In this document: piece by piece, positions 8,487 to 17,911 of the stretch
Layout: the number at the start of each line of letters is the position of its first letter
How positions within the stretch are numbered: the first letter of the stretch is position 1
Source of the DNA: Oxalobacteraceae bacterium AB_14
GTDB lineage: Bacteria; Pseudomonadota; Gammaproteobacteria; Burkholderiales; Burkholderiaceae_D
Length of the DNA stretch: 64,000 nucleotides
Direction: 5' to 3'
Assembly: GCA_000381565.1 (NCBI GenBank)
Contig: KB906724.1
Coordinates: 1,088,350 to 1,152,349, forward strand
Translations under genes and position numbers: made by a program
The notes under the pieces: generated by a model
What the model saw: the letters and a program-made list of their open reading frames with translations, nothing else
What the model was told of the DNA's origin: nothing
Database searches by the model: none

Positions 8487-9671
8487 CTATTTCACGGCGG
8501 AAATGTTTTCACCCGCTATTGTAGCGCCGGCGGCGGCCGCGATGAGGGCCGCGCGTTCGGTTTGGCGTTTAATTTTGATCGACACCACCGTGCCGCCGCC
8601 GGCCGCGTGGCTCAGCGCCAACGTGCCGCCCAGCGCGCGCGCCCGTTCGGCCATGCCGCGCAGGCCGAACGAGGCCGGCTTGGCGCGGTCGGCCTGGCGG
8701 ATGCCGCTGCCGTTGTCGCTGATTTTCAGGCTGATGTGGTGCCGCAGCCGCGCCAGCTTGACGCTGACGCGGGTGGCGCCGGCGTGCTTGGCGATATTGG
8801 TCAGCGCCTCCTGGGCGATGCGGAACAGGGCGGTGGCCTGGTCGTTGTCGAGGTCGATCTCGCGCTGGTTGGCGTTGAAGCTGCAGGCGATGCCGGTCTG
8901 CTTCTCGAATTCCCTGACCTGCCATTCCAGCGCCGCCGCCAGGCCCAGGTCCAGCAGCGCCGGGCGCAGGTCCAGCGAAATGCGGTGCACGGCGTCGATG
9001 GTGCGGTCGACCAGGGCGTCGACGTAGTCGGTTTTTTCGCGCAGCGCCGGGTAGTCGCCCACTTCGTCCAGGCGGGCCGCCAGCATGGCGACCGCCATCT
9101 TGATCGCCGTCAGGTTGCCGCCCAGCTCGTCGTGGATCTCGCGCGCGATGCGGCTGCGCTCCTGTTCCTTGACCCGTTCGGCGTGGGCGCTCAGCTCGGC
9201 CAGGCGGGCGCGCGAGTGGCGCACCTCCAGCTGCTCCTGCTTGCTCTCGCTGATGTTGGTCATGATGCCGTCCCAGCGCACCGCGCCGTCGGCCAGCGCG
9301 TGCGGCGTGCAGCGCAGGTTGATCCACTTGACGTCCTTCCAGGCGTCGACCCAGATGCGGCCTTCCCAGTTCCAGCTCCACAGCGCGCTGGCCGAGGCCT
9401 GCATGGCGTCGAGGTAGGACTTGCGGTCGTCGGACAGGATCAGTTCGAGGAAGCGGGCGGGGTGCTCGCGCAGCTCGGCCGCCGTCAGGCCCAGCAGCGC
9501 CTGGCAGCCGTCGCTCAGGTAGGGGAAGGAGACGCGGCCGTCGGCGTGCAGCACGAACTGGTAGACCAGGCCGGGCGTGTTGGAGACGATGGCGTCGAAG
9601 CGGGCGCGCACCTGTTCCAGTTCGTCGGCCAGGGCCGCGCTGTCGGGGTGGGGGAGGGAGGCTGCGCTCAT
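8487..9671 (-). CDS. PAS-containing sensor histidine kinase (HisKA_3/NarX-like)
   Basis: The protein has 394 residues. An N-terminal PAS-like domain (about residues 20-145) is followed by a short coiled coil. A HisKA_3 dimerisation domain then has the phospho-acceptor His in RSRIAREIHDELGGNLTAI (about residue 180). The C-terminal HATPase domain has the N box EALTNIAKHAGAT and G box DNGSGI. No transmembrane segment or signal peptide is evident, so it should sense a cytoplasmic signal through PAS. It is the upstream gene of a pair with the adjacent NarL-type regulator, and HisKA_3 kinases usually pair with such regulators. Confidence 0.93.
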   Translation of the reverse strand: MSAASLPHPDSAALADELEQVRARFDAIVSNTPGLVYQFVLHADGRVSFPYLSDGCQALLGLTAAELREHPARFLELILSDDRKSYLDAMQASASALWSWNWEGRIWVDAWKDVKWINLRCTPHALADGAVRWDGIMTNISESKQEQLEVRHSRARLAELSAHAERVKEQERSRIAREIHDELGGNLTAIKMAVAMLAARLDEVGDYPALREKTDYVDALVDRTIDAVHRISLDLRPALLDLGLAAALEWQVREFEKQTGIACSFNANQREIDLDNDQATALFRIAQEALTNIAKHAGATRVSVKLARLRHHISLKISDNGSGIRQADRAKPASFGLRGMAERARALGGTLALSHAAGGGTVVSIKIKRQTERAALIAAAAGATIAGENISAVK

Positions 9672-9707
9672 GGGAATGATATAAATAGTATGGTGGAATC
9701 GGATTGA

Positions 9708-10277
9708 TCAGCGGGCGCGCCAGCGCGCGCGGAAGCGCCGCAGCAGGCGGCGGAAGCGCGCCAGCCAGCTGCGCGGCGAGGGTACGGCGTGCGCGCGCCA
9801 GTGGCGCCAGGCCTTGGCCAGCGCGCCCACCTGGCGCCAGGCGCGGGTGGCGCGCAGCCGTTCGACCCAGCGCTCCTTGAGCGCCAGGAAGCAGTGCAGC
9901 AGCCGGGCGAACCAGACGATGGTCATCAGCACCGGCCGCGTCAGCAGGAAGATGCGCGCCACCGCCGCCGCGCCGGCCAGCTTGGCCAGCACGATCACCA
10001 GCAGGCCCAGCGGCGCGTGGCCGTGCGCCATCGCCCACAGCGCCAGCACTTTGACCGGGAACAGCAGCATGGCCGGCAGCACGAACAGCGCCAGCGCCGG
10101 GTGCGGCCCCAGCGTGCAGATCCAGGCCTCCAGCCGGTGCAGCGGCGGCCAGGAAGACAGGCGGCGCAGTACGCGCATGCCGACGTCCCACAACCAGTCT
10201 TCCAGCAGCAACAGCAGGGCCGCCAGGTAGACCAGCGGGGCAAACAGCGAGCGGCAGAAGCGGTGGAAGAGTTTCAT
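9708..10277 (-). CDS. Hypothetical membrane protein
   Basis: The 189-residue product is not recognised. It has an amphipathic start, then hydrophobic segments at about residues 14-27, 58-84 and 92-130, suggesting two to four membrane spans. Its C-terminal 60 residues are very rich in Arg, Trp and Ala and are probably cytoplasmic. It lies 36 bp upstream of the histidine kinase gene in the same direction and may belong to its operon. Both flanks are normal genes, and the frame has a plausible ATG. No function is assigned. Confidence 0.65.
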   Translation of the reverse strand: MKLFHRFCRSLFAPLVYLAALLLLLEDWLWDVGMRVLRRLSSWPPLHRLEAWICTLGPHPALALFVLPAMLLFPVKVLALWAMAHGHAPLGLLVIVLAKLAGAAAVARIFLLTRPVLMTIVWFARLLHCFLALKERWVERLRATRAWRQVGALAKAWRHWRAHAVPSPRSWLARFRRLLRRFRARWRAR

Positions 10278-10392
10278 CGTTGAAGCGTTGTTCTATCGTT
10301 ATCATCATACGTGAAAGCATCGCCGGCGCGGGGAAAAACACCGAACGTGCACAACAGCCCCGGCGACGCACGAAGCCGTTACAATAGCCCGC

Positions 10393-10959
10393 ATGAACAA
10401 AGCATTTGTCAAAGAGTCGGACCAGGACGACGACGAGGAAGCCGCGGCGCTCGCGTTGGCGATCCCGGCCGGGTCGAAGAACTATATCCGTCCCGAAGGG
10501 TACCAGCGCATCAAGGAGGAGCTGTTGCAGCTGATCGACGTCGACCGGCCGGAGGTGGTGCGCATCGTGCACTGGGCTGCGTCCAACGGCGACCGCTCGG
10601 AAAACGGCGACTACATTTACGGCAAGCGGCGGCTGCGCGAGATTGACCGCCGCATCCGCTTCCTGACCAAGCGCATGGACTCGGCCGCCATCGTCGACCC
10701 CAGCGTGCACCACGGCAGCGACCAGGTGTTCTTCGGCGCCACCGTCACCTATTGCAACCAGCTCGATGAAACCCGCACCATCACCATCGTCGGCATCGAC
10801 GAGCTCGATCCTTTGAACGGCAAGATCAGCTGGGTGGCGCCGGTGGCGCGCGCGCTGACCAAGGCGCGCGAAGGCGACGTGATCAGCTTCCAGGCGCCGC
10901 ACGGCGTCGAGGAGCTGGAAATCCTCGAGGTGACGTATCCGGCCCCGGCTGCCGATTAG
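10393..10959 (+). CDS. greB: Transcription elongation factor GreB
   Basis: The 188-residue protein shows the GreA/GreB architecture. The N-terminal coiled coil contains the acidic tip region (WAASNGDRSENGDYIYGKRRLREIDRR), followed by a C-terminal FKBP-like domain (VFFGATVTY to the end). GreB enters the RNA polymerase secondary channel and stimulates cleavage of backtracked RNA. The spelling GDRSENGDYIYGKRRLREID favours GreB over GreA. It is close to spoT-rpoZ-gmk, a common beta-proteobacterial arrangement, though transcribed the other way. An N-terminal acidic extension of about 25 residues precedes the core. Confidence 0.94.
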   Translation: MNKAFVKESDQDDDEEAAALALAIPAGSKNYIRPEGYQRIKEELLQLIDVDRPEVVRIVHWAASNGDRSENGDYIYGKRRLREIDRRIRFLTKRMDSAAIVDPSVHHGSDQVFFGATVTYCNQLDETRTITIVGIDELDPLNGKISWVAPVARALTKAREGDVISFQAPHGVEELEILEVTYPAPAAD

Positions 10960-10960
10960 C

Positions 10961-11821
10961 GTGCGCCGCTGGGCGTGCTTGCTGGCGCTGCTGGGTTGGC
11001 AGGCGCAGGCGGCGGCGCTGGATACTTACGTCATCGACCTCAACTCCAGCAAATCCGACTACAACGACAGCCACATCCAGCGCCTGCTGACGGCGGCGCT
11101 GGAGGCCTCGCGCGCCAGGTACGGCGCCTATGAACTGAAGATCTCGACGCTGCGCGTGCAGCGCGACCGGCTGATGCTGGAGATGATGCGCGGGCGCGAC
11201 GTCAACCTGAGCGCGCAGGTGACGTCGGCGGAGTGGGAGCAGAAGCTGATACCGTTGCGGATACCGGTGGACAAGGGACTGTCGGGCTACCGCATCGCGC
11301 TGATCGACGGCCGCGACCAGGCCGAGTTCTCGAAAGTGCGCACGCTGGCGCAGCTCAAGGCCAAGAGCCTGGGGGCGGGGCGGCAGTGGAGTTCGACGGC
11401 GGTGTTGGTGCAGTCGGGCTTCACGGTGCAGACCGGCGCCACGACCTCGGGCCTGCACCGCATGCTGGCGGCGCACCGCTTCCAGTATTTTCCGCGCGCG
11501 ATAGACGAGGCGCTGTTCGAGCGCGATGAATATGCGCCGGGGTTCCCGCAACTGGCGGTCGAGAGCAGTTTTGCGATCTACGTGCCGCTGCCGCGCTACT
11601 TCTTTGTCGGCGGGCAGCCGAGGTTGGCGCAGCGGTTGGAATATGGCCTGCAGCAGCTGATCGCGAACGGTCGCTTCGACCAGATATTCCACGAGTTCTA
11701 TGACGGCTTGATCGAGAAGGCGGGGCTGCGCAAGCGCCGCATCTTCACGCTGGACAATCCACTGCTGTCGCCGCAAACGCCGTTGGCCAACAGCGCCTAT
11801 TGGTACGATCCGTTCAAATAA
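10961..11821 (+). CDS. Periplasmic solute-binding-like protein
   Basis: The 286-residue protein has an N-terminal signal peptide (RRWACLLALLGWQAQAAA). Its fold pattern resembles family 3 extracellular solute-binding proteins, without clear ligand-binding residues. It starts with GTG two bases after the greB stop codon, so expression is probably coupled to greB. No transporter permease or ATPase gene is adjacent, so it may act as a sensor or orphan binding protein. It converges on spoT with only 9 bp between stop codons. The specific ligand is unknown. Confidence 0.7.
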   Translation: MRRWACLLALLGWQAQAAALDTYVIDLNSSKSDYNDSHIQRLLTAALEASRARYGAYELKISTLRVQRDRLMLEMMRGRDVNLSAQVTSAEWEQKLIPLRIPVDKGLSGYRIALIDGRDQAEFSKVRTLAQLKAKSLGAGRQWSSTAVLVQSGFTVQTGATTSGLHRMLAAHRFQYFPRAIDEALFERDEYAPGFPQLAVESSFAIYVPLPRYFFVGGQPRLAQRLEYGLQQLIANGRFDQIFHEFYDGLIEKAGLRKRRIFTLDNPLLSPQTPLANSAYWYDPFK

Positions 11822-11830
11822 CCCGGGGTT

Positions 11831-14161
11831 TTAGCTGCGCTCGCGCAGGATGCGGTTGACGCCGGCCACGCGGCGCACGTTGCGCAGCAGGCCCGCCAGG
11901 TGCACCCGGTCCTTCACCTGGATCGTGAAGCGCAATTGGTGCAGCACGTGTTCCTTGTCCTCGTCCATGCCGACATAGGTGATGTTGGCGTCGGACTCGC
12001 CGATCTCGGCCGCCACGCGCGCCAGGATGCCCTTCTCGTTGTTGATCAGCAGCTTGATGCGGCTGTCGAAACGCCGGTTCAATTCCGTGCCCCACTTGAC
12101 CGCGATCCAGCGGTCCGGCTCCTTGATCTTCTGGCGCTTGGCCAGGGTGCAGTCGCTGGTGTGCACCAGCAAGCCCTGGTCGCGGCGCAGCTGGCCGAGG
12201 ATGGAGTCGCCCGGGATCGGCAGGCAGCACGGCGCCAGCTGCACCGACACGCCTTCGCTGCCGCAGATGGTCACCGGATCGAGCTCGGCCGCGCTGTTGT
12301 GGTCGACCGGCGCGCTGGCCGATTCGCCGCCGCGCAGGCCGAAGATGTGGCGCGCCACCAGCGCCGCCATGCGCTTGCCGATGCCGATGTCGGCGTACAG
12401 CTCGTCGAGCGACTTGGCGCTCGATTCGTTCAGCAGCCGTTCGGCCAGGTGCTCTTCGAGTTCCGGATTGATGCCCAGCGAGCTCAAAGCCTGCGCCAGC
12501 AGCTGCTCGCCCAGGGTGATCGATTCCGGCAGGTTGATGGTGCGCAGGTGGTGGCGGATCGCCGAGCGCGCCTTGCCGGTGCGCACGAACGACAGCCACG
12601 TCGGGCTTGGCCGCGAGTTGGCGTCGGTGACGATCTCGACGATGTCGCCGTTGCGCAGCTCGGTGCGCAGCGAGGCCGGCTCGTTGTTGATGTTGACCGA
12701 CACCGTGTGGTCGCCGATGCCGGTGTGGATCGAGTATGCGAAGTCGATCGGCGTGGCGCCGCGCGGCAAGGCGATGATCTTGGACTTGGGCGTGAACACG
12801 TACACCGAATCGGGGAACAGGTCGACCTTGACGTGCTCCAGGAATTCGGCCGAGTCGCCGGTCTGCTGCTGGATGTCGAGCAGCGATTGCAGCCACGCAT
12901 GGGTGCGCTGCTGCATGTCCGACAGGTTCGAGTCGCCGTTCTTGTACAGCCAGTGCGCGGCCACGCCCGATTCGGCGGTGCGGTGCATTTCCTGGGTGCG
13001 GATCTGGAACTCCACCGGCGTGCCGTACGGGCCGATCAGGGTGGTGTGCAGCGACTGGTAGCCGTTGAGCTTGCGGATCGCGATGTAGTCCTTGAACTTG
13101 CCCGGCATCGGCTTGTACAGCGAGTGCAGCGTGCCCAGCGCCACGTAGCAGTTCGGGAAGCTGTCGACCACCACGCGGAAGCCGTACACGTCGAGCACCT
13201 GCGAGAACGACAGGTGCTTGCTGCGCATTTTTTTATAGATGCCGTACAGGGTTTTTTCGCGGCCGTAGACCTCGGCCTCGATATTGGCCATGGCCAGCGT
13301 GCTCTTGACCGACTCCAGGATCTTCTTGACCACCTCGCGGCGGTTGCCGCGCGCCGCCTTGACGGCCTTGGCCAGCGTGCGGTAGCGCAGCGGGTACAGG
13401 TGCGAGAACGACAGGTCCTGCAGCTCGCGGTAGATGTTGTTCAGGCCGAGGCGGTGGGCGATCGGCACATACACTTCCATCGTTTCGCTGGAGATGCGCG
13501 CCTTCTTGGCCGGCGCCATCACCTCCATCGTGCGCATATTGTGCAGGCGGTCGGCCAGCTTGATCAGGATCACCCGCACGTCCGAGGCCATGGCCAGCAG
13601 CATCTTGCGGAAGTTCTCCGCCTGCGCCTCGATCTGGCTCTGGAACTCGATCTTTTCCAGCTTGGACAGGCCGTCGACCAGGTTGGCCACCGGCGCGCCG
13701 AAGCGTTCGATCAGCTCTTCCTTCTTGACGTCCTGGTCTTCCATCACGTCGTGCAGCAGCGCCGCCATGATGGCCTGGGCGTCGAGCTTCCAGTCGGCGC
13801 AGATCTCGGCCACGGCGATCGGATGCGAGATATACGGCTCGCCCGATTTGCGCACCTGGCCCAGGTGCATTTCGTCCGAGAAGCGGTAGGCTTCCTTGAC
13901 CTTTTTCAGGTCGGCGGCGTTCATGTACTCGGCCAGTTTTTCGGTCAGGTGGGTGACCGAGGCAACGCCCGCGGTCAGGGTAGGCGTGGCCAGGGGCGAC
14001 GAAGAAATCACAGGCGGGATGGGAGCTGGTGCGGATGAGGCGAGGGTGGTGGTGCTATCCCCTGCGTCGGCGCCTGACGTGGCGGCAGCCGGCGCAGCGG
14101 CCGGCTGGTTGGCCCGTGCGGGCTTGCCACTCAGTGTCGGATCGGCAGGGATCAGATTCAT
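11831..14161 (-). CDS. spoT: Bifunctional (p)ppGpp synthetase/hydrolase (RSH family)
   Basis: This 776-residue RelA/SpoT homologue carries all standard domains in order. An HD hydrolase domain has IMAALLHDVMEDQ (about residues 130-150). A synthetase domain has GREKTLYGIYKKM and RKLNGYQSLHTTLIG. A TGS domain has VYVFTPKSKIIALPRGATP, and a C-terminal ACT domain ends the protein. The intact HD motif indicates hydrolase activity, so spoT is preferred to relA. An Ala/Pro-rich N-terminal tail of about 75 residues precedes the catalytic part. It sits downstream of rpoZ and gmk on the minus strand, the conserved gmk-rpoZ-spoT order. It governs the stringent response in the cytoplasm. Confidence 0.96.
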   Translation of the reverse strand: MNLIPADPTLSGKPARANQPAAAPAAATSGADAGDSTTTLASSAPAPIPPVISSSPLATPTLTAGVASVTHLTEKLAEYMNAADLKKVKEAYRFSDEMHLGQVRKSGEPYISHPIAVAEICADWKLDAQAIMAALLHDVMEDQDVKKEELIERFGAPVANLVDGLSKLEKIEFQSQIEAQAENFRKMLLAMASDVRVILIKLADRLHNMRTMEVMAPAKKARISSETMEVYVPIAHRLGLNNIYRELQDLSFSHLYPLRYRTLAKAVKAARGNRREVVKKILESVKSTLAMANIEAEVYGREKTLYGIYKKMRSKHLSFSQVLDVYGFRVVVDSFPNCYVALGTLHSLYKPMPGKFKDYIAIRKLNGYQSLHTTLIGPYGTPVEFQIRTQEMHRTAESGVAAHWLYKNGDSNLSDMQQRTHAWLQSLLDIQQQTGDSAEFLEHVKVDLFPDSVYVFTPKSKIIALPRGATPIDFAYSIHTGIGDHTVSVNINNEPASLRTELRNGDIVEIVTDANSRPSPTWLSFVRTGKARSAIRHHLRTINLPESITLGEQLLAQALSSLGINPELEEHLAERLLNESSAKSLDELYADIGIGKRMAALVARHIFGLRGGESASAPVDHNSAAELDPVTICGSEGVSVQLAPCCLPIPGDSILGQLRRDQGLLVHTSDCTLAKRQKIKEPDRWIAVKWGTELNRRFDSRIKLLINNEKGILARVAAEIGESDANITYVGMDEDKEHVLHQLRFTIQVKDRVHLAGLLRNVRRVAGVNRILRERS

Positions 14162-14274
14162 ACGTTTGCGTTCCGTCTCGATGAGAATGTGAAATGAGGC
14201 TATTCAATACCAGAATATCCCATACTTACTGCTAAACCGCACCATTCACATTGTTCGGGAACGCCGGGCCCAAC

Positions 14275-14478
14275 TTACATTGGGACCTTTTTCAACATTT
14301 CCAGACCGACCTTGCCGGCGGCGATTTCACGCAGGGCGACGACGGTCGGCTTGTCCTTGGCTTCGACCTTGGGGGTGTGGCCTTGCAGCAGCTGGCGGGC
14401 GCGATAGGTCGCGGCCAGGGTCAGCTGGAAACGGTTAGGGATGTGTTTCAAACAATCTTCAATAGTAATGCGGGCCAT
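14275..14478 (-). CDS. rpoZ: RNA polymerase omega subunit
   Basis: The 67-residue protein begins [19 protein letters not shown] and contains [10 protein letters not shown] and the [16 protein letters not shown] motif, which are diagnostic for RpoZ. Omega assists beta-prime folding and, with RNA polymerase, contributes to ppGpp binding. It lies between gmk (24 bp gap) and spoT (113 bp gap), all on the minus strand. Length and sequence are typical for beta-proteobacteria. Confidence 0.97.
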   Translation of the reverse strand: MARITIEDCLKHIPNRFQLTLAATYRARQLLQGHTPKVEAKDKPTVVALREIAAGKVGLEMLKKVPM

Positions 14479-14502
14479 CTTAACTCCTAAAATCTTGTGT
14501 AT

Positions 14503-15141
14503 TTATTCAGCGTGGATACCCAATTGGGCAAATAGCGAGGCGTTGCGCGCCGCTTGTTGCGCAAACCGGCAACGGGACGCTCTGACTATCGCCGTCAATT
14601 CCGACAGGGCGACAGCAAATTCTTGGTTGATGATAGCATACTCGAACTCGGGAGCGTGGGCGATTTCGCCGCCCGCCGCCAGCAGCCGGCGCGTGATCAC
14701 GTGGGGCGCGTCGGTGGCGCGTTTCTTCAGGCGTTCCTCCAGCGCGTCGATCGACGGCGGCAGGATGAAGATGCCGGCCGCCTGCGGGAACTGCTTCTTG
14801 ACCTGGCGCGCGCCCTGCCAATCGATTTCCAGCAGGATGTCGGTGCCGGTCTTCATCTGCTGCTCGACCATGATGCGCGAGGTGCCGTAGTAATTGCCGT
14901 GCACTTCGGCCCACTCCAGGAACTCGCCGGCGTCGGCGCGCTGGACGAAATCCTCGGCGGTGGTGAAGTAGTATTCCTTGCCGTGGGTCTCGCCCGGACG
15001 CGGCGCGCGGGTGGTGGTGGAAATCGACAGCTTGATGGTCGGTTCCTGCGCCAGCAGCGCGTTGACCAGCGTGGACTTGCCGGCGCCGGACGGCGCGACG
15101 ACCATGAACAGACTGCCGGCAAATGAGTTGGTTGCGCTCAT
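14503..15141 (-). CDS. gmk: Guanylate kinase
   Basis: This 212-residue enzyme phosphorylates GMP to GDP with ATP. The Walker A motif [17 protein letters not shown] lies at about residues 13-30. The GMP-binding segment [19 protein letters not shown] follows, and then the [13 protein letters not shown] motif. The C-terminal dozen residues are longer than in E. coli, but the core is normal. It is the first gene of the gmk-rpoZ-spoT group, linking purine nucleotide supply and ppGpp turnover. The DUF72 gene lies upstream on the same strand. Confidence 0.97.
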   Translation of the reverse strand: MSATNSFAGSLFMVVAPSGAGKSTLVNALLAQEPTIKLSISTTTRAPRPGETHGKEYYFTTAEDFVQRADAGEFLEWAEVHGNYYGTSRIMVEQQMKTGTDILLEIDWQGARQVKKQFPQAAGIFILPPSIDALEERLKKRATDAPHVITRRLLAAGGEIAHAPEFEYAIINQEFAVALSELTAIVRASRCRFAQQAARNASLFAQLGIHAE

Positions 15142-15224
15142 GTCTCTCTTTCGAAAACGTCAACGGGCGAATCATTGCGTCGCCCAAAGATGTATTTTAC
15201 CAAGAGCAAGCCCCGCCATCCAAT

Positions 15225-15977
15225 TTACAGCAGTGTGAGCAGATGCACGGCGGCGGCCGGCGCCCGTTCCTTGGCGCCGTTGATGAAGTAGAGGTAGGCG
15301 TTGCCGGACCTGGCGCCTTGCTGCCATTGCCGCGCCTGCTCGGCCAATTTTTTCATTGCCGGCCTGGTGTAGCCGGTCGCCACCTCGCTGCGTGCGTTCA
15401 TCAGGCGCGCGTAGACGAACTCGCCGGTGAGCGCGCCGATGTTGGGATAGTCGGGCGAGTCGGTGATGACGGTGGCGATCTTGTGCCGGCGCGCCAGCCG
15501 GTAATAGTCGTCGCACAGGAAGCTGTCGTGGCGGACGTCGAGCACGTGGCGCAGCTTGCGCGCGCCCAGCCTGGCCGGCAGCAGCTGGAAGAAGGCTTGC
15601 AGGTCGTCGGGGGCGAACCGCCTGGTGGCGGCCAGCTGCCACAGGATGGGGCCGAGCTTGTCGCCCAGTTCGCTTAAGCCGCTGTTGATGAAGCGCTCGA
15701 TCGACTCGCCCGCTTCGGCCAGCAGCTTGCGGTTGGTGGCGTAGCGGCTGGCCTTGACCGAGAAAACGAAATCGTCCGGCGTCTGCGCGGCCCACGCGGC
15801 GAAGTGCTCGGGCTTGGCGGTGCGGTAGTAGGTGCCGTTGATTTCAATGCTGGTCACCTGGCGGCTGGCGTACGCCAGCGCCTTTGTCCGCGGCACGCCT
15901 TGCGGATAGAAAGTCTCGCGCCACGGCGCGTAATCCCAGCCGCCTATGCCCACCCGTAGCGTGCCTGTTTTCGCCAT
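15225..15977 (-). CDS. DUF72 (YecE-like) family protein
   Basis: This 250-residue protein is recognised by VGIGGWDYAPWRETFYPQGV at the N-terminus and by the conserved segments TSIEINGTYYR, FVFSVKASRYATN and YLYFINGAKERAP. DUF72 proteins adopt a TIM-barrel-like fold. Their biochemical function is not established. It lies upstream of gmk on the same strand, separated by 83 bp, and is divergent from the chemosensory operon (148 bp gap). Length is normal for the family. Confidence 0.9.
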   Translation of the reverse strand: MAKTGTLRVGIGGWDYAPWRETFYPQGVPRTKALAYASRQVTSIEINGTYYRTAKPEHFAAWAAQTPDDFVFSVKASRYATNRKLLAEAGESIERFINSGLSELGDKLGPILWQLAATRRFAPDDLQAFFQLLPARLGARKLRHVLDVRHDSFLCDDYYRLARRHKIATVITDSPDYPNIGALTGEFVYARLMNARSEVATGYTRPAMKKLAEQARQWQQGARSGNAYLYFINGAKERAPAAAVHLLTLL

Positions 15978-16125
15978 ACGCCGCCCTCCCGGTCAACCTC
16001 AAAATGATAGCGCAGGCGCCCGTTCGTTGCATTGTTGTAAAAAGCGGATAGTGTGACAATTGGATGGATTTCTAAGGATTTCTGTATCACAATTAATCTG
16101 GAACTCTCTGACAGGCTAAGCCATC

Positions 16126-16578
16126 GTGCCACAGCTGCTGATCTGGACTCTGGAAGGGCAACGCTACGCCTTGCCGCTGGCGGCGGTGGAGCGGGTGGTG
16201 CGCGCGGTCGCCGTGACGCCCTTTCCGGCGGCGCCCGGCGCGGTGTGCGGCATCGTCAACGTGCAGGGGCAGGTGGTGGCCGTGATCGACCTGCGGCGGC
16301 GCTTGCAACTGCCGGCGCGCGCCATCGCGCTGAGCGACCAGATGGTGTTGGCGCGCACCGCGCGCCGGCGCCTGGCCTTGATCGCCGATGCCGTCAACGG
16401 CGTGGCCGAATGCGCCGACGAGGCGGTGGTGGCCGCCGGCCCCATCCTTTCCGGCGCCGGCTACATGAGCGGTGTCGTGCAGCTGGACGACGGCATGATC
16501 CTGATCCACGACCTGGATCGCTTCCTGTCACTGGACGAGGAATTAGCTCTCGAGAAGGCGCTGTCCGATGCCGAATGA
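16126..16578 (+). CDS. cheW: CheW-like coupling protein (first, WspB-like)
   Basis: This 150-residue single-domain CheW protein has the segment YALPLAAVERVVRAVAVTPFP, then GIVNVQGQVVAVIDLRRRL, the usual CheW core. CheW links MCP receptors to CheA at the membrane. The start is GTG at 16126, chosen because no in-frame ATG precedes the domain; its ribosome-binding site is weak. It is the first gene of a ten-gene plus-strand operon, and its stop overlaps the start of the CheR gene by 11 bp. Gene order (CheW, CheR-TPR, CheW) mirrors wspB-wspC-wspD of pseudomonads. Confidence 0.92.
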   Translation: MPQLLIWTLEGQRYALPLAAVERVVRAVAVTPFPAAPGAVCGIVNVQGQVVAVIDLRRRLQLPARAIALSDQMVLARTARRRLALIADAVNGVAECADEAVVAAGPILSGAGYMSGVVQLDDGMILIHDLDRFLSLDEELALEKALSDAE

Positions 16579-17911
16579 CCGCGATACCGAAGCCGCGCCC
16601 GACGATGCCTTGCTGACGGCGTTCAGCGGCTACATCACGCAGCACCTGGGCCTGCATTTCCCGCGCGGACAATGGCCCGAGCTGGTGCGCGCGGCGCAGG
16701 CGCTGGAGCCCGCCGGCGCCGACGCCTGCATGCGGCGCCTGATGGCGGCGCCGCCGACCCGCGGCCAGATCGAACAGCTGGCCCACCAGCTGACCGTCGG
16801 CGAGACCTATTTCTTCCGCGAGCCGGCCGTGTTCGACGCGCTCGAACACGAGGTGCTGCCGGCCCTGATCGCCGCGCGCCGTGCCGCCGGCCGCACGCTG
16901 CGCGTCTGGAGCGCCGGCTGCTGCACCGGCGAGGAACTGTACTCGGTGGCGATCCTGCTGCAGCGCCTGATTCCCGACCTGGCCGACTGGCGTATCAGCC
17001 TGCTCGGCACCGACGTCAACCCGGCCTTCCTGCGCAAGGCGGAGCAGGGCCGCTACCGCGACTGGTCGTTTCGCGCGGTGCCGGCCTGGCTGCGGCAGCG
17101 CCACTTCGGGCCGCCGCAGGACGGGCTGCGCGCCATCGCGCCGGCGCTGCGCCGGGGCGTGCGCTTCGACTACCTGAACCTGGCGGCCGACCTGTTTCCC
17201 GGTCCGGAAGCGGGCGCGCCGACCATGGACCTGATCCTGTGCCGCAACGTGCTGATGTATTTCGAGCCGGCCAGCGCCGCGCGCGCCTTGCAGCGGCTGG
17301 GCTGCGCGCTGGCGCCGGACGGCTGGCTGGCGGTCGGCGTGGCCGAGGCCGGGCACGCGCTGCTGGCGCCGTTCGAGCCGGTGCGCTTTCCCGCCGCGCT
17401 GCTGTACCGCCAGCGGGCGGACGCGCCGTGGCCCGAAGCCAGGCCGGCCGCCGCCGGCTTGCCCTGCGCCGTGCCCGCCGCCGTGGCGTCGCCGGTGGCC
17501 GCCGCCGCCGCCGAGCCGGTCCCCGCGCTGGCGCTGCGGGCCCGCCTGTCGGCCGACCGCGGCTTGCTGGACGACGCCAGCCTGTGCTGCGCCGCCGCGA
17601 TCGCCACCGACAAATGCGACCCGGCGCTGCGCTATCTGCGGGCGCTGATCCTGGAGGAGCAGGGGCGCAGCGGCGAAGCGATCGGCGCCCTCCGGGACGC
17701 GCTGTATCTGGACCCGGACTTCGTGCTGGCGCACTTCACGCTGGGCAGCCTGTGCCGGCGCAACGGCGCGGCGCGCGAGGCGCAGCGCCATTTCGCCAAC
17801 GCGCTGGAACTGCTGCGCGGCCACCCGCCGGACGACGTGCTGGCGCACTCGGGCGGCGTGCGCGCCGGCGAGCTGGCCGATCTGATGCGCGCCGGCGCCG
17901 AGTCCGCCTGA
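16568..17911 (+). CDS. cheR: CheR-type MCP methyltransferase with TPR tail (WspC-like)
   Basis: The protein has 447 residues. An N-terminal CheR helical domain is followed by a SAM-dependent methyltransferase domain with VWSAGCCTGEELYSVAILL (SAM motif, about residues 115-133) and DLILCRNVLMYF. Residues 310-440 form tetratricopeptide-like helices. It should methylate glutamates of the MCP encoded downstream. A CheR fused to TPRs is the hallmark of WspC-type enzymes. It overlaps the preceding cheW by 11 bp and shares one base with the next start codon, so translation is coupled. Confidence 0.93.
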   Translation: MPNDRDTEAAPDDALLTAFSGYITQHLGLHFPRGQWPELVRAAQALEPAGADACMRRLMAAPPTRGQIEQLAHQLTVGETYFFREPAVFDALEHEVLPALIAARRAAGRTLRVWSAGCCTGEELYSVAILLQRLIPDLADWRISLLGTDVNPAFLRKAEQGRYRDWSFRAVPAWLRQRHFGPPQDGLRAIAPALRRGVRFDYLNLAADLFPGPEAGAPTMDLILCRNVLMYFEPASAARALQRLGCALAPDGWLAVGVAEAGHALLAPFEPVRFPAALLYRQRADAPWPEARPAAAGLPCAVPAAVASPVAAAAAEPVPALALRARLSADRGLLDDASLCCAAAIATDKCDPALRYLRALILEEQGRSGEAIGALRDALYLDPDFVLAHFTLGSLCRRNGAAREAQRHFANALELLRGHPPDDVLAHSGGVRAGELADLMRAGAESA